Shown: positions 16,984 through 25,211 of the stretch, in pieces
Numbering within the stretch: the first letter of the stretch is position 1
How the letters are laid out: every line of letters begins with the position of its first letter
Source: Roseateles depolymerans
GTDB taxonomy: Bacteria; Pseudomonadota; Gammaproteobacteria; Burkholderiales; Burkholderiaceae_C
DNA length: 64,000 nt
NCBI GenBank assembly: GCA_003241055.1
Contig: QFOD01000012.1
Coordinates: forward strand, 62,001-126,000
Direction of reading: 5' to 3'
Made by a program: the position numbers and the translations under genes
Notes under the pieces: generated by a model
Seen by the model: the letters and a program-made list of their open reading frames with translations, nothing else
Told to the model about the DNA's origin: nothing
Database searches by the model: none

Positions 16984-17997
16984 TTAGCGCAGACGCGCCT
17001 TCAGCTCTTCCGAAGCCTGGTGCAGCGCGGCACGGGTGCTGGGCACGGTGGACAGCACGTTCAGCAGGCCGAAGTCGTGGATCATGCCGTTGTAGCGGGT
17101 GGTCACGACGGTCACGCCGGCGGCGTCCAGCTTGCGGCCATAGGCTTCGCCTTCGTCACGCAGCACGTCCTTCTCGGCCGTGATGATCAGCGTAGGGGGC
17201 AGGCCCTTGAGCTGTTCCGGCGAGGCCAGCAGCGGCGAGGCGTAGATCTCCTTGCGCTGGTTCACGTCGGTCGTGTAGGCGTCCCAGAACCACTTCATCA
17301 TCGGGCGGGTCAGGAAGTGACCCTGCTCGAACTCGTCATAGGACGCGTTCTCGAAGTTCGCGTTGGTCACGGGCCAGAACAGCACCTGCGCCTTGATCGC
17401 GGGGCCTCCCTTGTCCTTGGCCATCAGCGCGGTCACCGTGGCCATGTTGCCGCCGACGCTGTTGCCCACGACGGCCAGACGCTTGCCGTCCACGTTGATT
17501 TCCGAGCCGTGCTCGGCGACCCACTTGGTGGCGCCATAGATCTCGTTGATCGCCACCGGGTAGCGGGCTTCGGGCGACGGTGTGTAGTTCACGAACACCG
17601 CGGCAGCGCCGGAGTCGACCACCAGGTCACGCACAAAGCGCTCGTGGGTGGGGAAGTCGCCCAGGATCCAGCCGCCACCGTGCACGAACACGAACACCGG
17701 CAGTTGGCCCTTGGCGCCGACCGGGCGCACGATGTTGAGCTTGACCGGCTTGCCGTCGACCGTGATGGTCTTCTCGCTGACGTCGGCCGGGGGCAGCTTG
17801 GCGCCGGCTTGCGCACCGACCAGCACCTGGCGGGCATCGGCGGGGCTCAGCGCCTCCAGCGGCTTGCCACCGCCCTTGGCCAGGGCTTCGAGGAAGGCTT
17901 GCGTGTTGTGTTCCACGCCCGGGCTGCCGGCGGCGGCGGCCAGGCCCACGGCCAGGGAAGCGGCGGAAGCGGCGATCACGTTGCGAAGGGTTTTCAT
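16984..17997 (-). CDS. Secreted alpha/beta hydrolase (hormone-sensitive-lipase-type esterase)
   Basis: 337 residues. A signal peptide (about 1-23) points to export. The family IV/HSL oxyanion motif HGGGW is at 106-110, the nucleophile elbow GNSVGG has Ser180, and the likely acid and base are Asp277 (AEKDVLRDE) and His307 (MIHDFG). It should hydrolyse short acyl esters in the periplasm or outside; the natural substrate is unknown. It is a single gene with its own promoter (18101-18128) and a terminator. It is not obviously linked to the neighbouring regulators. Confidence 0.9.
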   Translation of the reverse strand: MKTLRNVIAASAASLAVGLAAAAGSPGVEHNTQAFLEALAKGGGKPLEALSPADARQVLVGAQAGAKLPPADVSEKTITVDGKPVKLNIVRPVGAKGQLPVFVFVHGGGWILGDFPTHERFVRDLVVDSGAAAVFVNYTPSPEARYPVAINEIYGATKWVAEHGSEINVDGKRLAVVGNSVGGNMATVTALMAKDKGGPAIKAQVLFWPVTNANFENASYDEFEQGHFLTRPMMKWFWDAYTTDVNQRKEIYASPLLASPEQLKGLPPTLIITAEKDVLRDEGEAYGRKLDAAGVTVVTTRYNGMIHDFGLLNVLSTVPSTRAALHQASEELKARLR

Positions 17998-18100
17998 GGC
18001 AATTCCTTTCAGGGGTGGACAGTGGAGAGCGGATCGGTTGACAAGGTCAGCGGGCTGAAGACTTCTCTTCGTCTAATTGCTCGCTGTTTGCTTGCTTGCA

Positions 18101-18128
18101 ATTGTATAGCGTGCAATTTAATTGGCAA
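18101..18128 (-). promoter_or_regulatory. Sigma-70 promoter of the esterase gene, within an inverted repeat
   Basis: On the minus strand TTGCCA (18128-18123) and TACAAT (18106-18101) are separated by 16 bp, a good -35/-10 pair about 105 bp upstream of ATG 17997. The promoter is flanked by CTTGCAATT (18095-18103) and AATTGGCAAG (18120-18129), an imperfect inverted repeat that could be an operator. TGCAATT also recurs at 18112-18118. Confidence 0.55.
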
Positions 18129-18215
18129 GACTTGGAGAACGAAAGCCGTCTGGCGGCGGGTCGGATGTGATTTACGTCACGAACCGGCGCGCGCGGCGAC
18201 GCGCCGGGGTGGGGC

Positions 18216-19085
18216 TCAGGCCAGACGGCCGGCCTGGAAGTCGCGCACGGCCTGTACCAGCTCGGCCTCGCTGTTCATCACGAAGGGGCCGTATTGCGCG
18301 ATGGGCTGGCCCAGCGGGCGGCCCGCCACCAGGATGGCGCGCACCGGCCGGTCCTCGGCCTGCAGGCGCACGCCGTCGCTGCCGGGCGTGTTGGCCAGGA
18401 TGGCCATTCGCGACTCGGGCAGCAGGCAGCCGTTGTCAAAGCGCAGCGCGCCGTCGTAGACATAGACGAAGGCGTTGAACTCCGGCGGCAGCGGCTGATC
18501 GAAGCGGGCGCCGGGCGCCAGGTGCACGTCCAGGTACAGCGGCTCGGTCACCGGGCGCTGCACCGCGCCGGCCACGCCGTGGCTTTCGCCGGCGATCACC
18601 CGCACATGGGCGCCGTCCAGGTCGAAGCTGGGCACGTCGGGGCCCTGCACGTCGCGGTACCAGGGCTCGCCCATCTTGTCCTTGGCGGGCAGGTTGAGCC
18701 AGAGCTGGAAGCCGGACATGCGGCCTTCGCGCTGCTCGGGCAGCTCGCTGTGGATCACGCCACGGCCCGCGTGCATCCACTGCACGCCGCCGTCGGTGAC
18801 CAGGCCTTCGTGACCGGCCGAGTCGCGGTGGCGGATGCGGCCGTGCAGCATGTAGGTCACGGTCTCGAAGCCGCGGTGTGGGTGGTCGGGGAAGCCGGCC
18901 ACGTAGTCATCCGGGTTCTCCGAGCCGAAGTGGTCCAGCATCAGGAAGGGGTCCAGCCGGCGTTGCAGGTTCTGCGTCAGCACGCGGTTGAGCCGCACGC
19001 CGGCGCCGTCGCTGGTGGGCTGGCCGGCGACCAGGCGCTCGACCTCACGCGGGGTCTGCACGGTTTGGGTCACGGGGGTGCTCAT
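18216..19085 (-). CDS. Pirin-family protein
   Basis: 289 residues, a bicupin. The metal-binding residues of pirins are all present: His68 and His70 in HPHRGFET, and His112 and Glu114 in IHSE. The C-terminal cupin has ILVAGRPLGQPI. Bacterial pirins bind Fe or Ni, and some have quercetin dioxygenase activity. Here it lies 15 bp after azoR on the same strand, divergent from a LysR gene, the common redox-stress grouping of azoreductase, pirin and LysR. The exact activity is not known. Confidence 0.9.
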   Translation of the reverse strand: MSTPVTQTVQTPREVERLVAGQPTSDGAGVRLNRVLTQNLQRRLDPFLMLDHFGSENPDDYVAGFPDHPHRGFETVTYMLHGRIRHRDSAGHEGLVTDGGVQWMHAGRGVIHSELPEQREGRMSGFQLWLNLPAKDKMGEPWYRDVQGPDVPSFDLDGAHVRVIAGESHGVAGAVQRPVTEPLYLDVHLAPGARFDQPLPPEFNAFVYVYDGALRFDNGCLLPESRMAILANTPGSDGVRLQAEDRPVRAILVAGRPLGQPIAQYGPFVMNSEAELVQAVRDFQAGRLA

Positions 19086-19100
19086 GGGCTGCTCCGGTGT

Positions 19101-19712
19101 TCAGGCGGTCAGTTCGGCGATCTGGGCGCGGGCCGAGGCCAGGCCGCGCGCCGCGGCATCACCGCCCAGGTTCAGGCCTTCGGCGAAGATGAATTCGACG
19201 TCGGTCATGCCCAGGAAGCCCAGCACGGTGCGCAGGTAGGGCACGATGTGGTCGCTGGGCTGGTCGCGATGCACGCCACCGCGCGAGGTCACGACATAGA
19301 CCTTCTTGCCGGTCACCAGACCCACAGGGCCTTGCTCGGTGTACCTGAAGGTCACGCCGGCGCGGGCCACGGCGTCAATCCAGTTCTTCAGCTGGGCGCT
19401 GATGTGGAAATTGAACATGGGGGCGGCGATGACGATCACATCGGCCGACTGCAGCTCGTCGATCAGGCGGTCGCTGAGGTTCACGCGCTCGGCCTGCTCG
19501 GCGGTGCGGGCATCGGCGGCGGTGAACAGCGCGCCCAGCGCTTCCTCGTCCAGCACCGGCAGCGGGTCGCTGGTCAGGTCGCGCACATTCAGCGCGGCGC
19601 CGGCGTGGGCGGCCTGCAGGCGGGCGCTCAGTTCGTTGGCCAGGCGGGTCGACACCGAGCCTTGTTCGTCTTGGGCGCGGCGGACGCTGGAATTGATTTG
19701 CAGGATGTTCAT
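19101..19712 (-). CDS. azoR: FMN-dependent NADH-azoreductase
   Basis: 203 residues from ATG 19712, which follows an AAGGAG ribosome site; the frame runs on upstream without family features. A flavodoxin-like fold with INSSVRR at the phosphate-binding loop, APMFNFHISAQLKNWIDA and VTSRGG, all typical of AzoR. It reduces quinones and azo compounds with NADH using FMN. Forms an operon with pirin and faces a LysR regulator; a 20-bp imperfect palindrome in the shared gap is the likely control site. Confidence 0.92.
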   Translation of the reverse strand: MNILQINSSVRRAQDEQGSVSTRLANELSARLQAAHAGAALNVRDLTSDPLPVLDEEALGALFTAADARTAEQAERVNLSDRLIDELQSADVIVIAAPMFNFHISAQLKNWIDAVARAGVTFRYTEQGPVGLVTGKKVYVVTSRGGVHRDQPSDHIVPYLRTVLGFLGMTDVEFIFAEGLNLGGDAAARGLASARAQIAELTA

Positions 19713-19790
19713 GGCGGGCTCCTTGTTGCGATGGAGAGACTTTATGGTTGCTTCATCCGGGCCAGAAGACCGTTCAAGGCATAAGATCGT

Positions 19791-19810
19791 TCCACTGATG
19801 CACCAATGGA
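19791..19810. promoter_or_regulatory. 20-bp imperfect palindrome, likely LysR operator for azoR-pirin
   Basis: The sequence TCCACTGATGCACCAATGGA matches its own reverse complement at 16 of 20 positions, with TCCA/TGGA ends and a TGCA centre. It ends 6 bp before the LysR ATG (19817) and 78 bp upstream of azoR, so binding would repress the regulator and could activate azoR. Confidence 0.5.
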
Positions 19811-19816
19811 GGGGCA

Positions 19817-20722
19817 ATGGAGTCTGATGCCGATGACCTGCTGCTGTTCGCCCGCGTGATGGAGGCCGGCAGCTTCAGCCGGGCCGCCGAGCGTGTGCGC
19901 TGGCCGAAATCGACCGTCTCGCGCCGTATCGCCGCGCTGGAGAGCCGCCTGGGCGAGAAGCTGCTGCAGCGCAGCACCCGGCGGCTCGCGCTGACGGACT
20001 TCGGTGCCGGCGTGCTGGAACACGCCCGGGTGGTGGCGTCAGAGGTGGACGGTGCCCTCGCACTGGCCCTGCATCGCCAGCAGCGCCCGAGTGGGCGGCT
20101 GCGCGTGACCATGCCGGCCGACTTTGCCCAGGTGGTGGGCGGGGTGCTGGCCGGGTTCGTGCAGACCTATCCGGAGGTCAACCTGGAGTTGGATCTCACG
20201 CCGCGGCGGGTGGACCTGATCGGCGAGGGCTTCGATCTGGCGATTCGCATGGGCGACCTCGGCGAGGACAGCCAGCTGGCGGCACGCAAGCTGGGCAGTT
20301 TCGACAATGGTCTGTATGCCTCGCCCGCTTATCTGGAGCGGGTGGGCGAACCCTTGCTGCCGCAGGCGCTGGAGAGCATGCATGGCCTGCTGATCCTGGG
20401 GCGCACGGGCGAGCCGTCGGCTTGGCGCCTGCAGCGTGGCGACGAAACGGCCGGAACGCTGGAATCCGTGCGTGCGCTGCCACCGCAGCGCACGCTGGCC
20501 AACACGCTCAGCATGCTGGTGCAGCTGGCGGAGGCCGGGGTCGGCATCGCGGGCATCGACGACCTGTTTGCCCGCCAGAGCATGGCGGCGGGGCGGCTGC
20601 AGCGCGTGTTGCGCGACTGGCGGCTGCCGCCCACGGCATGCTGGGCGGTGTTCCCGGAGCGGCGCTTGATGCCGCTGCGAACCCGCGTCTTCCTGGAGGC
20701 GCTCTCAGCGCATCTGGCCTGA
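19817..20722 (+). CDS. LysR-family transcriptional regulator
   Basis: 301 residues. Helix-turn-helix about residues 18-40 (GSFSRAAERVRWPKSTVSRRI), then a substrate-binding domain (about 92-300). The motif pattern is that of the CrgA/DsdC-like group. Transcribed divergently from azoR-pirin, which it probably regulates in response to electrophiles or quinones (inferred from context). Its last 18 bp overlap, tail to tail, the end of the SGNH hydrolase gene on the other strand. Confidence 0.9.
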   Translation: MESDADDLLLFARVMEAGSFSRAAERVRWPKSTVSRRIAALESRLGEKLLQRSTRRLALTDFGAGVLEHARVVASEVDGALALALHRQQRPSGRLRVTMPADFAQVVGGVLAGFVQTYPEVNLELDLTPRRVDLIGEGFDLAIRMGDLGEDSQLAARKLGSFDNGLYASPAYLERVGEPLLPQALESMHGLLILGRTGEPSAWRLQRGDETAGTLESVRALPPQRTLANTLSMLVQLAEAGVGIAGIDDLFARQSMAAGRLQRVLRDWRLPPTACWAVFPERRLMPLRTRVFLEALSAHLA

Positions 20723-21703
20723 GCGGCGCTGGCGCAGCGTCAGCAGCGCCAGCCCGGCCAGCAGCAGCAGCAGTTGCTGCGGTTCCGGCACGGCGGTGGC
20801 GTAGACCGCCTCGGCAAGCAACTGGTGGCCGAGCGTGGTTGGGTGGATGGCGTCGTAGAACAGCGCCGTGGCCGGATCGCAGCCGTTGCTGGGCGCACCG
20901 CAGGCCTGGGTCAGGTTGCTGAAACCGGAGGCGCTGCCGGCGGCGACGGTCTGGGTCAGGAAGCCGTACAGGTCGAAGCTGAGCACGCCGGTGCCGGCCA
21001 ACTGCGTCGCCAGCGCCTGGTCCATCGCGTACGACAGCTGCGACGCGGTCGTCGTGACGCCGAGCGCCTGCGCCAGCGGTGTCAGGCCGAAGTTGGGGGT
21101 GTTCAGCACGAGCACATGCTGGGCGCCGGCAGCCTGCAGGCCACCGACGATGTAGGCCATGTCGGCGGCATAGCTGCCGACGGTGGCCGTGAAGGTGCTC
21201 ATGGGGTCGGCGCCCCCGGCGACCGCCTCCAGCGCTGCACGGATGTTGTTGCCGCCGCCCGAGACGATGTAGAGCGCATTCGGGTCGGCCACGCCGCTTG
21301 TCGCGCCGAGGTACATGCCCAGCTGGCTGCGCATGCTGAATGGAAAGCCGGGGATGACGGGCACGTCGGCGCCGTCCAGGCCGGTCTCGGCGCCACCGAA
21401 GGCGTAGTTGCCACCGCCAGCCAGCGACGGCGTGAGGGGCAGACCCAGCGACTGTGCCAGGTATTGCGTCCACACCTGGCCGTTGGTGTAGGTGCCCGAG
21501 GCGTAGGGAACGCGGGCGTAGTAGGTGTCGCCGCTGATGACCTGGGTGGGGTCGGTGCCGATCAACAGCGCGTTGTTGCCCCCGTCCGACAGGCTGTCAC
21601 CGAAGACATAGAGCGCCGAGTATCCCGATGCGCCGGCCAGCGTGGCCGTGAGGCTCAGGACCAGACCCGCACACAGGCGGCTGGCGATACGACGGATCAA
21701 CAT
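20705..21703 (-). CDS. SGNH/GDSL hydrolase with PEP-CTERM sorting signal
   Basis: 332 residues from ATG 21703 with a GGGAG site. An N-terminal signal peptide, then block I FGDSLSDGGNN (nucleophile Ser37), a Gly-containing block II, SGGGNN block III, and DAIHPTTLGH block V with the catalytic Asp/His. The C-terminus VPEP, a hydrophobic helix and RQRRSGQ form a PEP-CTERM signal, recognised by exosortase, so the enzyme is likely processed and displayed or released with exopolysaccharide. No exosortase gene is nearby. It is probably an esterase or lipase; the 3' end overlaps the convergent LysR gene. Confidence 0.9.
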   Translation of the reverse strand: MLIRRIASRLCAGLVLSLTATLAGASGYSALYVFGDSLSDGGNNALLIGTDPTQVISGDTYYARVPYASGTYTNGQVWTQYLAQSLGLPLTPSLAGGGNYAFGGAETGLDGADVPVIPGFPFSMRSQLGMYLGATSGVADPNALYIVSGGGNNIRAALEAVAGGADPMSTFTATVGSYAADMAYIVGGLQAAGAQHVLVLNTPNFGLTPLAQALGVTTTASQLSYAMDQALATQLAGTGVLSFDLYGFLTQTVAAGSASGFSNLTQACGAPSNGCDPATALFYDAIHPTTLGHQLLAEAVYATAVPEPQQLLLLLAGLALLTLRQRRSGQMR

Positions 21704-21805
21704 GTTCGACTCTCCCTGGGTTGAAAAGACGTTGCGCACCGTGGTGGAGGCAACGAACCAGCATCCCGGGCGCCGTGCGTTTCGTCCAGCCCCACGGCCA
21801 CGGGG

Positions 21806-22579
21806 TCAGTTCTCGTTGCTGAAGCGGATCTCGACCGCCGCTTCGCGGGTGCGCGGAATGGGGCCGAAGCGCCATTGCCGCACGGCCTCCACGGCGGCCG
21901 CGCCGAAGCGCGGGTGGTTGGTCTTGAGGACCAGGGCCTGCGAGACACTGCCATCCGGCTGGACGGTGAACTGGACCTGTGCGTAGCCATCACGCTGCAA
22001 CTGAGCTGGCAGCCTGGGCATGACGGGGTCGACTTTTTGCCGCAACTGCAATGGAACCTCGGGCTCCAATGTCGGCGAAGGCTCGGGCTGGGGGGCAGGG
22101 GTGGGGCTGGTGTGTGCTGAGGCGTCAACGGGGCGCGGCGTCGCCGTACTTGGCGGCTCCGGCACTGAGGCCGCCGGGCCAGCAGCGGCAGTCGAAGTCA
22201 CGGCGGCGGACGGCGTTGATGCTGCGGCGGTTGGGGAGGGCGCGGGAACGCCTTGCGTGTTGGCGTTGCTTTGCGAGACCGGCGGCTGCGTCGGCGGCGT
22301 ATGGGCTGGGGATGGACGCCGCTGCGGTGTCGTCGGCACCGGCGACTGAGGCAGGGGCTGGGCGGCCGGGGCGGCTGGCGTTGGGGTGGCCGGACGTACC
22401 CCAGGCTTGTCGGCATTGATCTTGATCCAGCGGAAGACTGCGTCGGCGGCCTTCTGCGCGCGCTCCATGCGGGCGTCCGGGGCAGACGCGGCGGGATCGG
22501 CCTGGGCGTGTGCCTGTGCCAGCGGAACGATGGTTAGTGCCAGGGTCTGGACGCAGCGCCGCCAGGGTCTAGAGGTCAT
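21806..22579 (-). CDS. TonB C-terminal domain protein
   Basis: 257 residues from ATG 22579. A signal peptide (about 1-26, ending AHAQA) replaces the usual TonB N-terminal anchor. Residues about 60-165 are very rich in Pro, Ala, Ser and Thr, a periplasm-spanning linker. The end (about 170-257) is a TonB_C domain with GYAQVQFTVQPDGSVSQA and AAVEAVRQWRFGP. Without ExbB/ExbD nearby or a clear membrane anchor, it may be a periplasmic TonB-like protein rather than a true energy transducer. Confidence 0.75.
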   Translation of the reverse strand: MTSRPWRRCVQTLALTIVPLAQAHAQADPAASAPDARMERAQKAADAVFRWIKINADKPGVRPATPTPAAPAAQPLPQSPVPTTPQRRPSPAHTPPTQPPVSQSNANTQGVPAPSPTAAASTPSAAVTSTAAAGPAASVPEPPSTATPRPVDASAHTSPTPAPQPEPSPTLEPEVPLQLRQKVDPVMPRLPAQLQRDGYAQVQFTVQPDGSVSQALVLKTNHPRFGAAAVEAVRQWRFGPIPRTREAAVEIRFSNEN

Positions 22580-22684
22580 GAAAGCTCCACGCGATGCCTG
22601 CGCGATACGTCCGGCACAGGCCCGCGGAACTCTAGACAAGCTTGAGGATGGCGAGAGCCGGGGTTTGCCCCGGCCAAACCACAC

Positions 22685-23098
22685 TCATGCGCCGTTCAGC
22701 AAGGCACGACAGCGCTTCTCGTGCTGCTGGATCTCGGCGAGCGTGACCTCGATGTCGTTGCGCTGCTGTTCCAGCTGATGGCGGTGTTGGGCCAGGATGG
22801 CGAGAAAGGCGCGCAGCTGAGGGGCGGCGCTGGCCTGACTGTCGTACATGTCGACCAGCTGCTTGATCTCCTGCAGCGCCAGGCCCAGGCGCTTGCCGCG
22901 CAGCGTGAGCTTGAGCCGGGTGCGGTCGCGCGGGCTGTAGACGCGGTTACGGCCCTTGCGCGCGGGTTCCAGCAGGCCCATGTCCTCGTAGAAGCGGATG
23001 GCGCGCGGCGTGATGTCGAATTCAGCGGCCAGTTCGGTGATCGTGAAGGTCGGCTGCAGGGTTTCGGTCGCGGGCGGGACAGACTTGCGAGGGGGCAT
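22685..23098 (-). CDS. MerR-family regulator (LiuR-like)
   Basis: 137 residues. An N-terminal MerR helix-turn-helix (ITELAAEFDITPRAIRFYEDMGL, about 20-42) is followed by RLKLTLRGKRLGLALQEIKQLVDMYD, the pattern of LiuR regulators of leucine and isovalerate degradation, and a C-terminal coiled coil. It has no metal-binding Cys. It faces a metallo-beta-lactamase-fold hydrolase gene across 53 bp that contain a perfect MerR-type palindrome. In related bacteria the liu genes follow; they are not in this window. Confidence 0.85.
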   Translation of the reverse strand: MPPRKSVPPATETLQPTFTITELAAEFDITPRAIRFYEDMGLLEPARKGRNRVYSPRDRTRLKLTLRGKRLGLALQEIKQLVDMYDSQASAAPQLRAFLAILAQHRHQLEQQRNDIEVTLAEIQQHEKRCRALLNGA

Positions 23099-23111
23099 GG
23101 CTACACTCGAT

Positions 23112-23125
23112 TGACGTAAACGTCA
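23112..23125. promoter_or_regulatory. MerR/LiuR-type operator TGACGT-AA-ACGTCA
   Basis: A perfect 6-2-6 palindrome in the 53-bp gap between the divergent MerR and hydrolase genes. It matches the TTGACG/CGTCAA form bound by LiuR-like MerR proteins, so it probably controls both genes. A related palindrome lies at 63981-63999 near another MerR gene. Confidence 0.65.
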
Positions 23126-23151
23126 GTCTAAAACCAGTCCAGCCTCCAGCC

Positions 23152-24213
23152 ATGGCCAACGCGCGCGAATCCGAACTCCACTATCCCTTGGGCGAACAAT
23201 TGCCCCAGCCCGGCGAGGCGCTTGACCTGACCCCCGGCGTGCGCTGGGTGCGCATGGGGCTGCCTTTCGCGCTGGATCACATCAATCTCTGGCTGCTGCG
23301 CGACCGGGTGGATGGCCAGGAAGGCTGGACCATCGTGGACTGTGGCATCACCAGCGATGAGACCCGCGCGAACTGGGAGCGGGTGTTCGCCGAGCGACTC
23401 GATGGCCTGCCGGTGCTGCGCGTGATCGCCACGCATTTCCATCCCGATCACCTGGGGCTGGCGCATTGGTTGACGGAGCGCTGGCAGTGCCGGCTCTGGA
23501 TGAGCGCGACCGACTTCAACCTGGCGCGGCTGGCCAGCGGCTCGACCGTGGGCATGGGCGGGGAAGCGGCGGCCGCCTTCTTCGGGAGCCACGGGCTGAA
23601 CGATCCGGAATCGCTGGAGAAGATCCGCGCCCGGGCCGATTACTACCCGCGAATGGTGCCGGCGGTGCCCGCCGCGTTTCGCCGGCTGATGGATGGTCAG
23701 GTCATCGAGATCGGCGGCCGGGGCTGGCGCTGCATCGCCGGATACGGGCACTCGCCGGAGCACATCAGCCTCTATTGCGAGGCGGCCGGCCTGCTGATCA
23801 GCGGCGACATGGTGCTGCCGCGGATTTCCACCAATGTGTCGGTGGTCGACGTGGAACCCGAGGCCGATCCGCTGTCGCTGTATCTGCAGTCGCTGCGCCG
23901 CTACGCGGGCCTGCCTGCCGAAACGCTGGTGCTGCCATCGCATGGCAAACCCTTCCGTGGCCTGGAGGCGCGGTTGGACCAGCTCCACGAGCATCATGAC
24001 GAGCGCCTGGCCGAGGTGCTGTCGGCCTGCCGCGAAGCGCCAGCGCATGCGGCCGGCCTGCTGGGCGTGCTGTTCAAGCGCAAGCTCGATCTGCACCAGA
24101 CCACCTTTGCGATGGGCGAAGCCATCGCCCACCTGAACCTGCTCTGGCTGGACGGACGGCTGAGCCGTGAACTTGGCGCCGATGGCGTCTACCGCTTCAG
24201 CGCCGCGAACTGA
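23152..24213 (+). CDS. Metallo-beta-lactamase-fold hydrolase
   Basis: 353 residues. Metal-binding motif THFHPDH with His95, His97, Asp99 and His100, then GHSPEHISLY, GDMVLPRIS and a downstream LPSHGKPF, all in family order. The C-terminal helical region (about 275-350) resembles that of the hydrolases found beside LiuR in betaproteobacteria. Likely a thioesterase or glyoxalase-like enzyme in branched-chain acyl metabolism (inferred from the neighbour). Soluble. A hairpin follows the stop. Confidence 0.88.
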   Translation: MANARESELHYPLGEQLPQPGEALDLTPGVRWVRMGLPFALDHINLWLLRDRVDGQEGWTIVDCGITSDETRANWERVFAERLDGLPVLRVIATHFHPDHLGLAHWLTERWQCRLWMSATDFNLARLASGSTVGMGGEAAAAFFGSHGLNDPESLEKIRARADYYPRMVPAVPAAFRRLMDGQVIEIGGRGWRCIAGYGHSPEHISLYCEAAGLLISGDMVLPRISTNVSVVDVEPEADPLSLYLQSLRRYAGLPAETLVLPSHGKPFRGLEARLDQLHEHHDERLAEVLSACREAPAHAAGLLGVLFKRKLDLHQTTFAMGEAIAHLNLLWLDGRLSRELGADGVYRFSAAN

Positions 24214-24230
24214 ACCGGGCGGCAAAGAAA

Positions 24231-24260
24231 AGGGCCGCCGACGTTGCCGTGGGCGGCCCT
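24231..24260. terminator. Bidirectional terminator hairpin
   Basis: The 9-bp perfect stem AGGGCCGCC/GGCGGCCCT has a 12-nt loop. On the minus strand it is followed by TTTCTTT, a good U-rich tail for the long operon ending with the YgjP-like gene. On the plus strand only TTAGG follows, a weaker end for the hydrolase gene. The remaining bases up to 24397 hold no feature I can support. Confidence 0.7.
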
Positions 24261-24397
24261 TAGGCATCTTGGCGATGCTTTGGCCCGGTTGGTTCCGGCG
24301 GAGGCCGGCCGGGCTTCGTTGATGACAGCGAATATCAGCAGTGTTGCGGATTGTTAATTCGCCGGGATGACGGTGGCTGGGGAATATTCCCGCTACC

Positions 24398-25207
24398 TCA
24401 CTGGACGACGATGGATTCCTCGCGCAGCGCGTCGCGGGCCCGCTCGAAGTCCGGCAGCACCGACCGCACCGTGTCCCAGAACGCCGGGCTGTGGTTCATC
24501 TCGCGCAGGTGGGCCAGTTCGTGCGCGACCACGTAATCGATGATGGCCGGCGCGAAGTGAATCAGGCGCCAGTTGAGCCGGATGCTGCCGTCCACGCTGG
24601 CACTGCCCCAGCGGGTCTGTGCGGATGACAGGCGGAGCTTGGTCATCGTGACGCCCAGTTGTTCGGCGAAGCGATGGCAGCGCGGCAGGAAGTCCTCGCG
24701 GGCGCGGGCCTGCAGCCAGGCCTGGGCGAGGTCGCGGATCTGCTGCGCGCTGGCGTCCTGGGCCAGCGGCAGCAGCAGGCGCCGCGTTTCTGCCTGCCAG
24801 GCCGGTGCCCGTTCGGCGGGGGCCAGCACCAGGGTCAGCGGCTGACCCAGGTAGGGCAGTTCCGCGCCGTCGCGCCATTCGATGCGGGCGGCCAGCATGC
24901 GCCGCTGGCGCTCGCGCTGCTCGACCAGCTTGCGCAGTATCCAGTCGCCCTTCTGGTGCAGTGCCCGTTCGATCTCGGCCAGCGGCACCCAGCGGGGCGC
25001 GCTGACGCGCAGGCCCTGCGGGCCGACCACGAAGCCGATGCTGCGGCGCCGGGCGCGCTTGAGTTCGTAGGCGATGCGATGGGCGCCCAGCAGCAGATCC
25101 CGCGGCGCGCGAACGGCGCTGGGGTCTGCGGGCTCGAGCTCGGTGTCAGCCTCGAACAAGGGCAGCTGGCTGTCCTGAAGCAGTGGGGCCAGGCGCTTCG
25201 GGGGCAT
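24398..25207 (-). CDS. YgjP-type metal-dependent hydrolase (DUF45/M48-like)
   Basis: 269 residues. The zinc peptidase motif HELAH (229-233) is followed by His239 in MNHS, and RWGSAS precedes it, the pattern of the YgjP/DUF45 family. A basic SIGFVVGPQGLRVSAP block marks its N-terminal region. It lies last in the operon corC-lnt-glyQ-glyS-gmhB-plsC, four bases after plsC, a conserved place in Burkholderiales. Soluble; substrate unknown. Confidence 0.87.
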   Translation of the reverse strand: MPPKRLAPLLQDSQLPLFEADTELEPADPSAVRAPRDLLLGAHRIAYELKRARRRSIGFVVGPQGLRVSAPRWVPLAEIERALHQKGDWILRKLVEQRERQRRMLAARIEWRDGAELPYLGQPLTLVLAPAERAPAWQAETRRLLLPLAQDASAQQIRDLAQAWLQARAREDFLPRCHRFAEQLGVTMTKLRLSSAQTRWGSASVDGSIRLNWRLIHFAPAIIDYVVAHELAHLREMNHSPAFWDTVRSVLPDFERARDALREESIVVQ

Positions 25208-25211
25208 GGGC

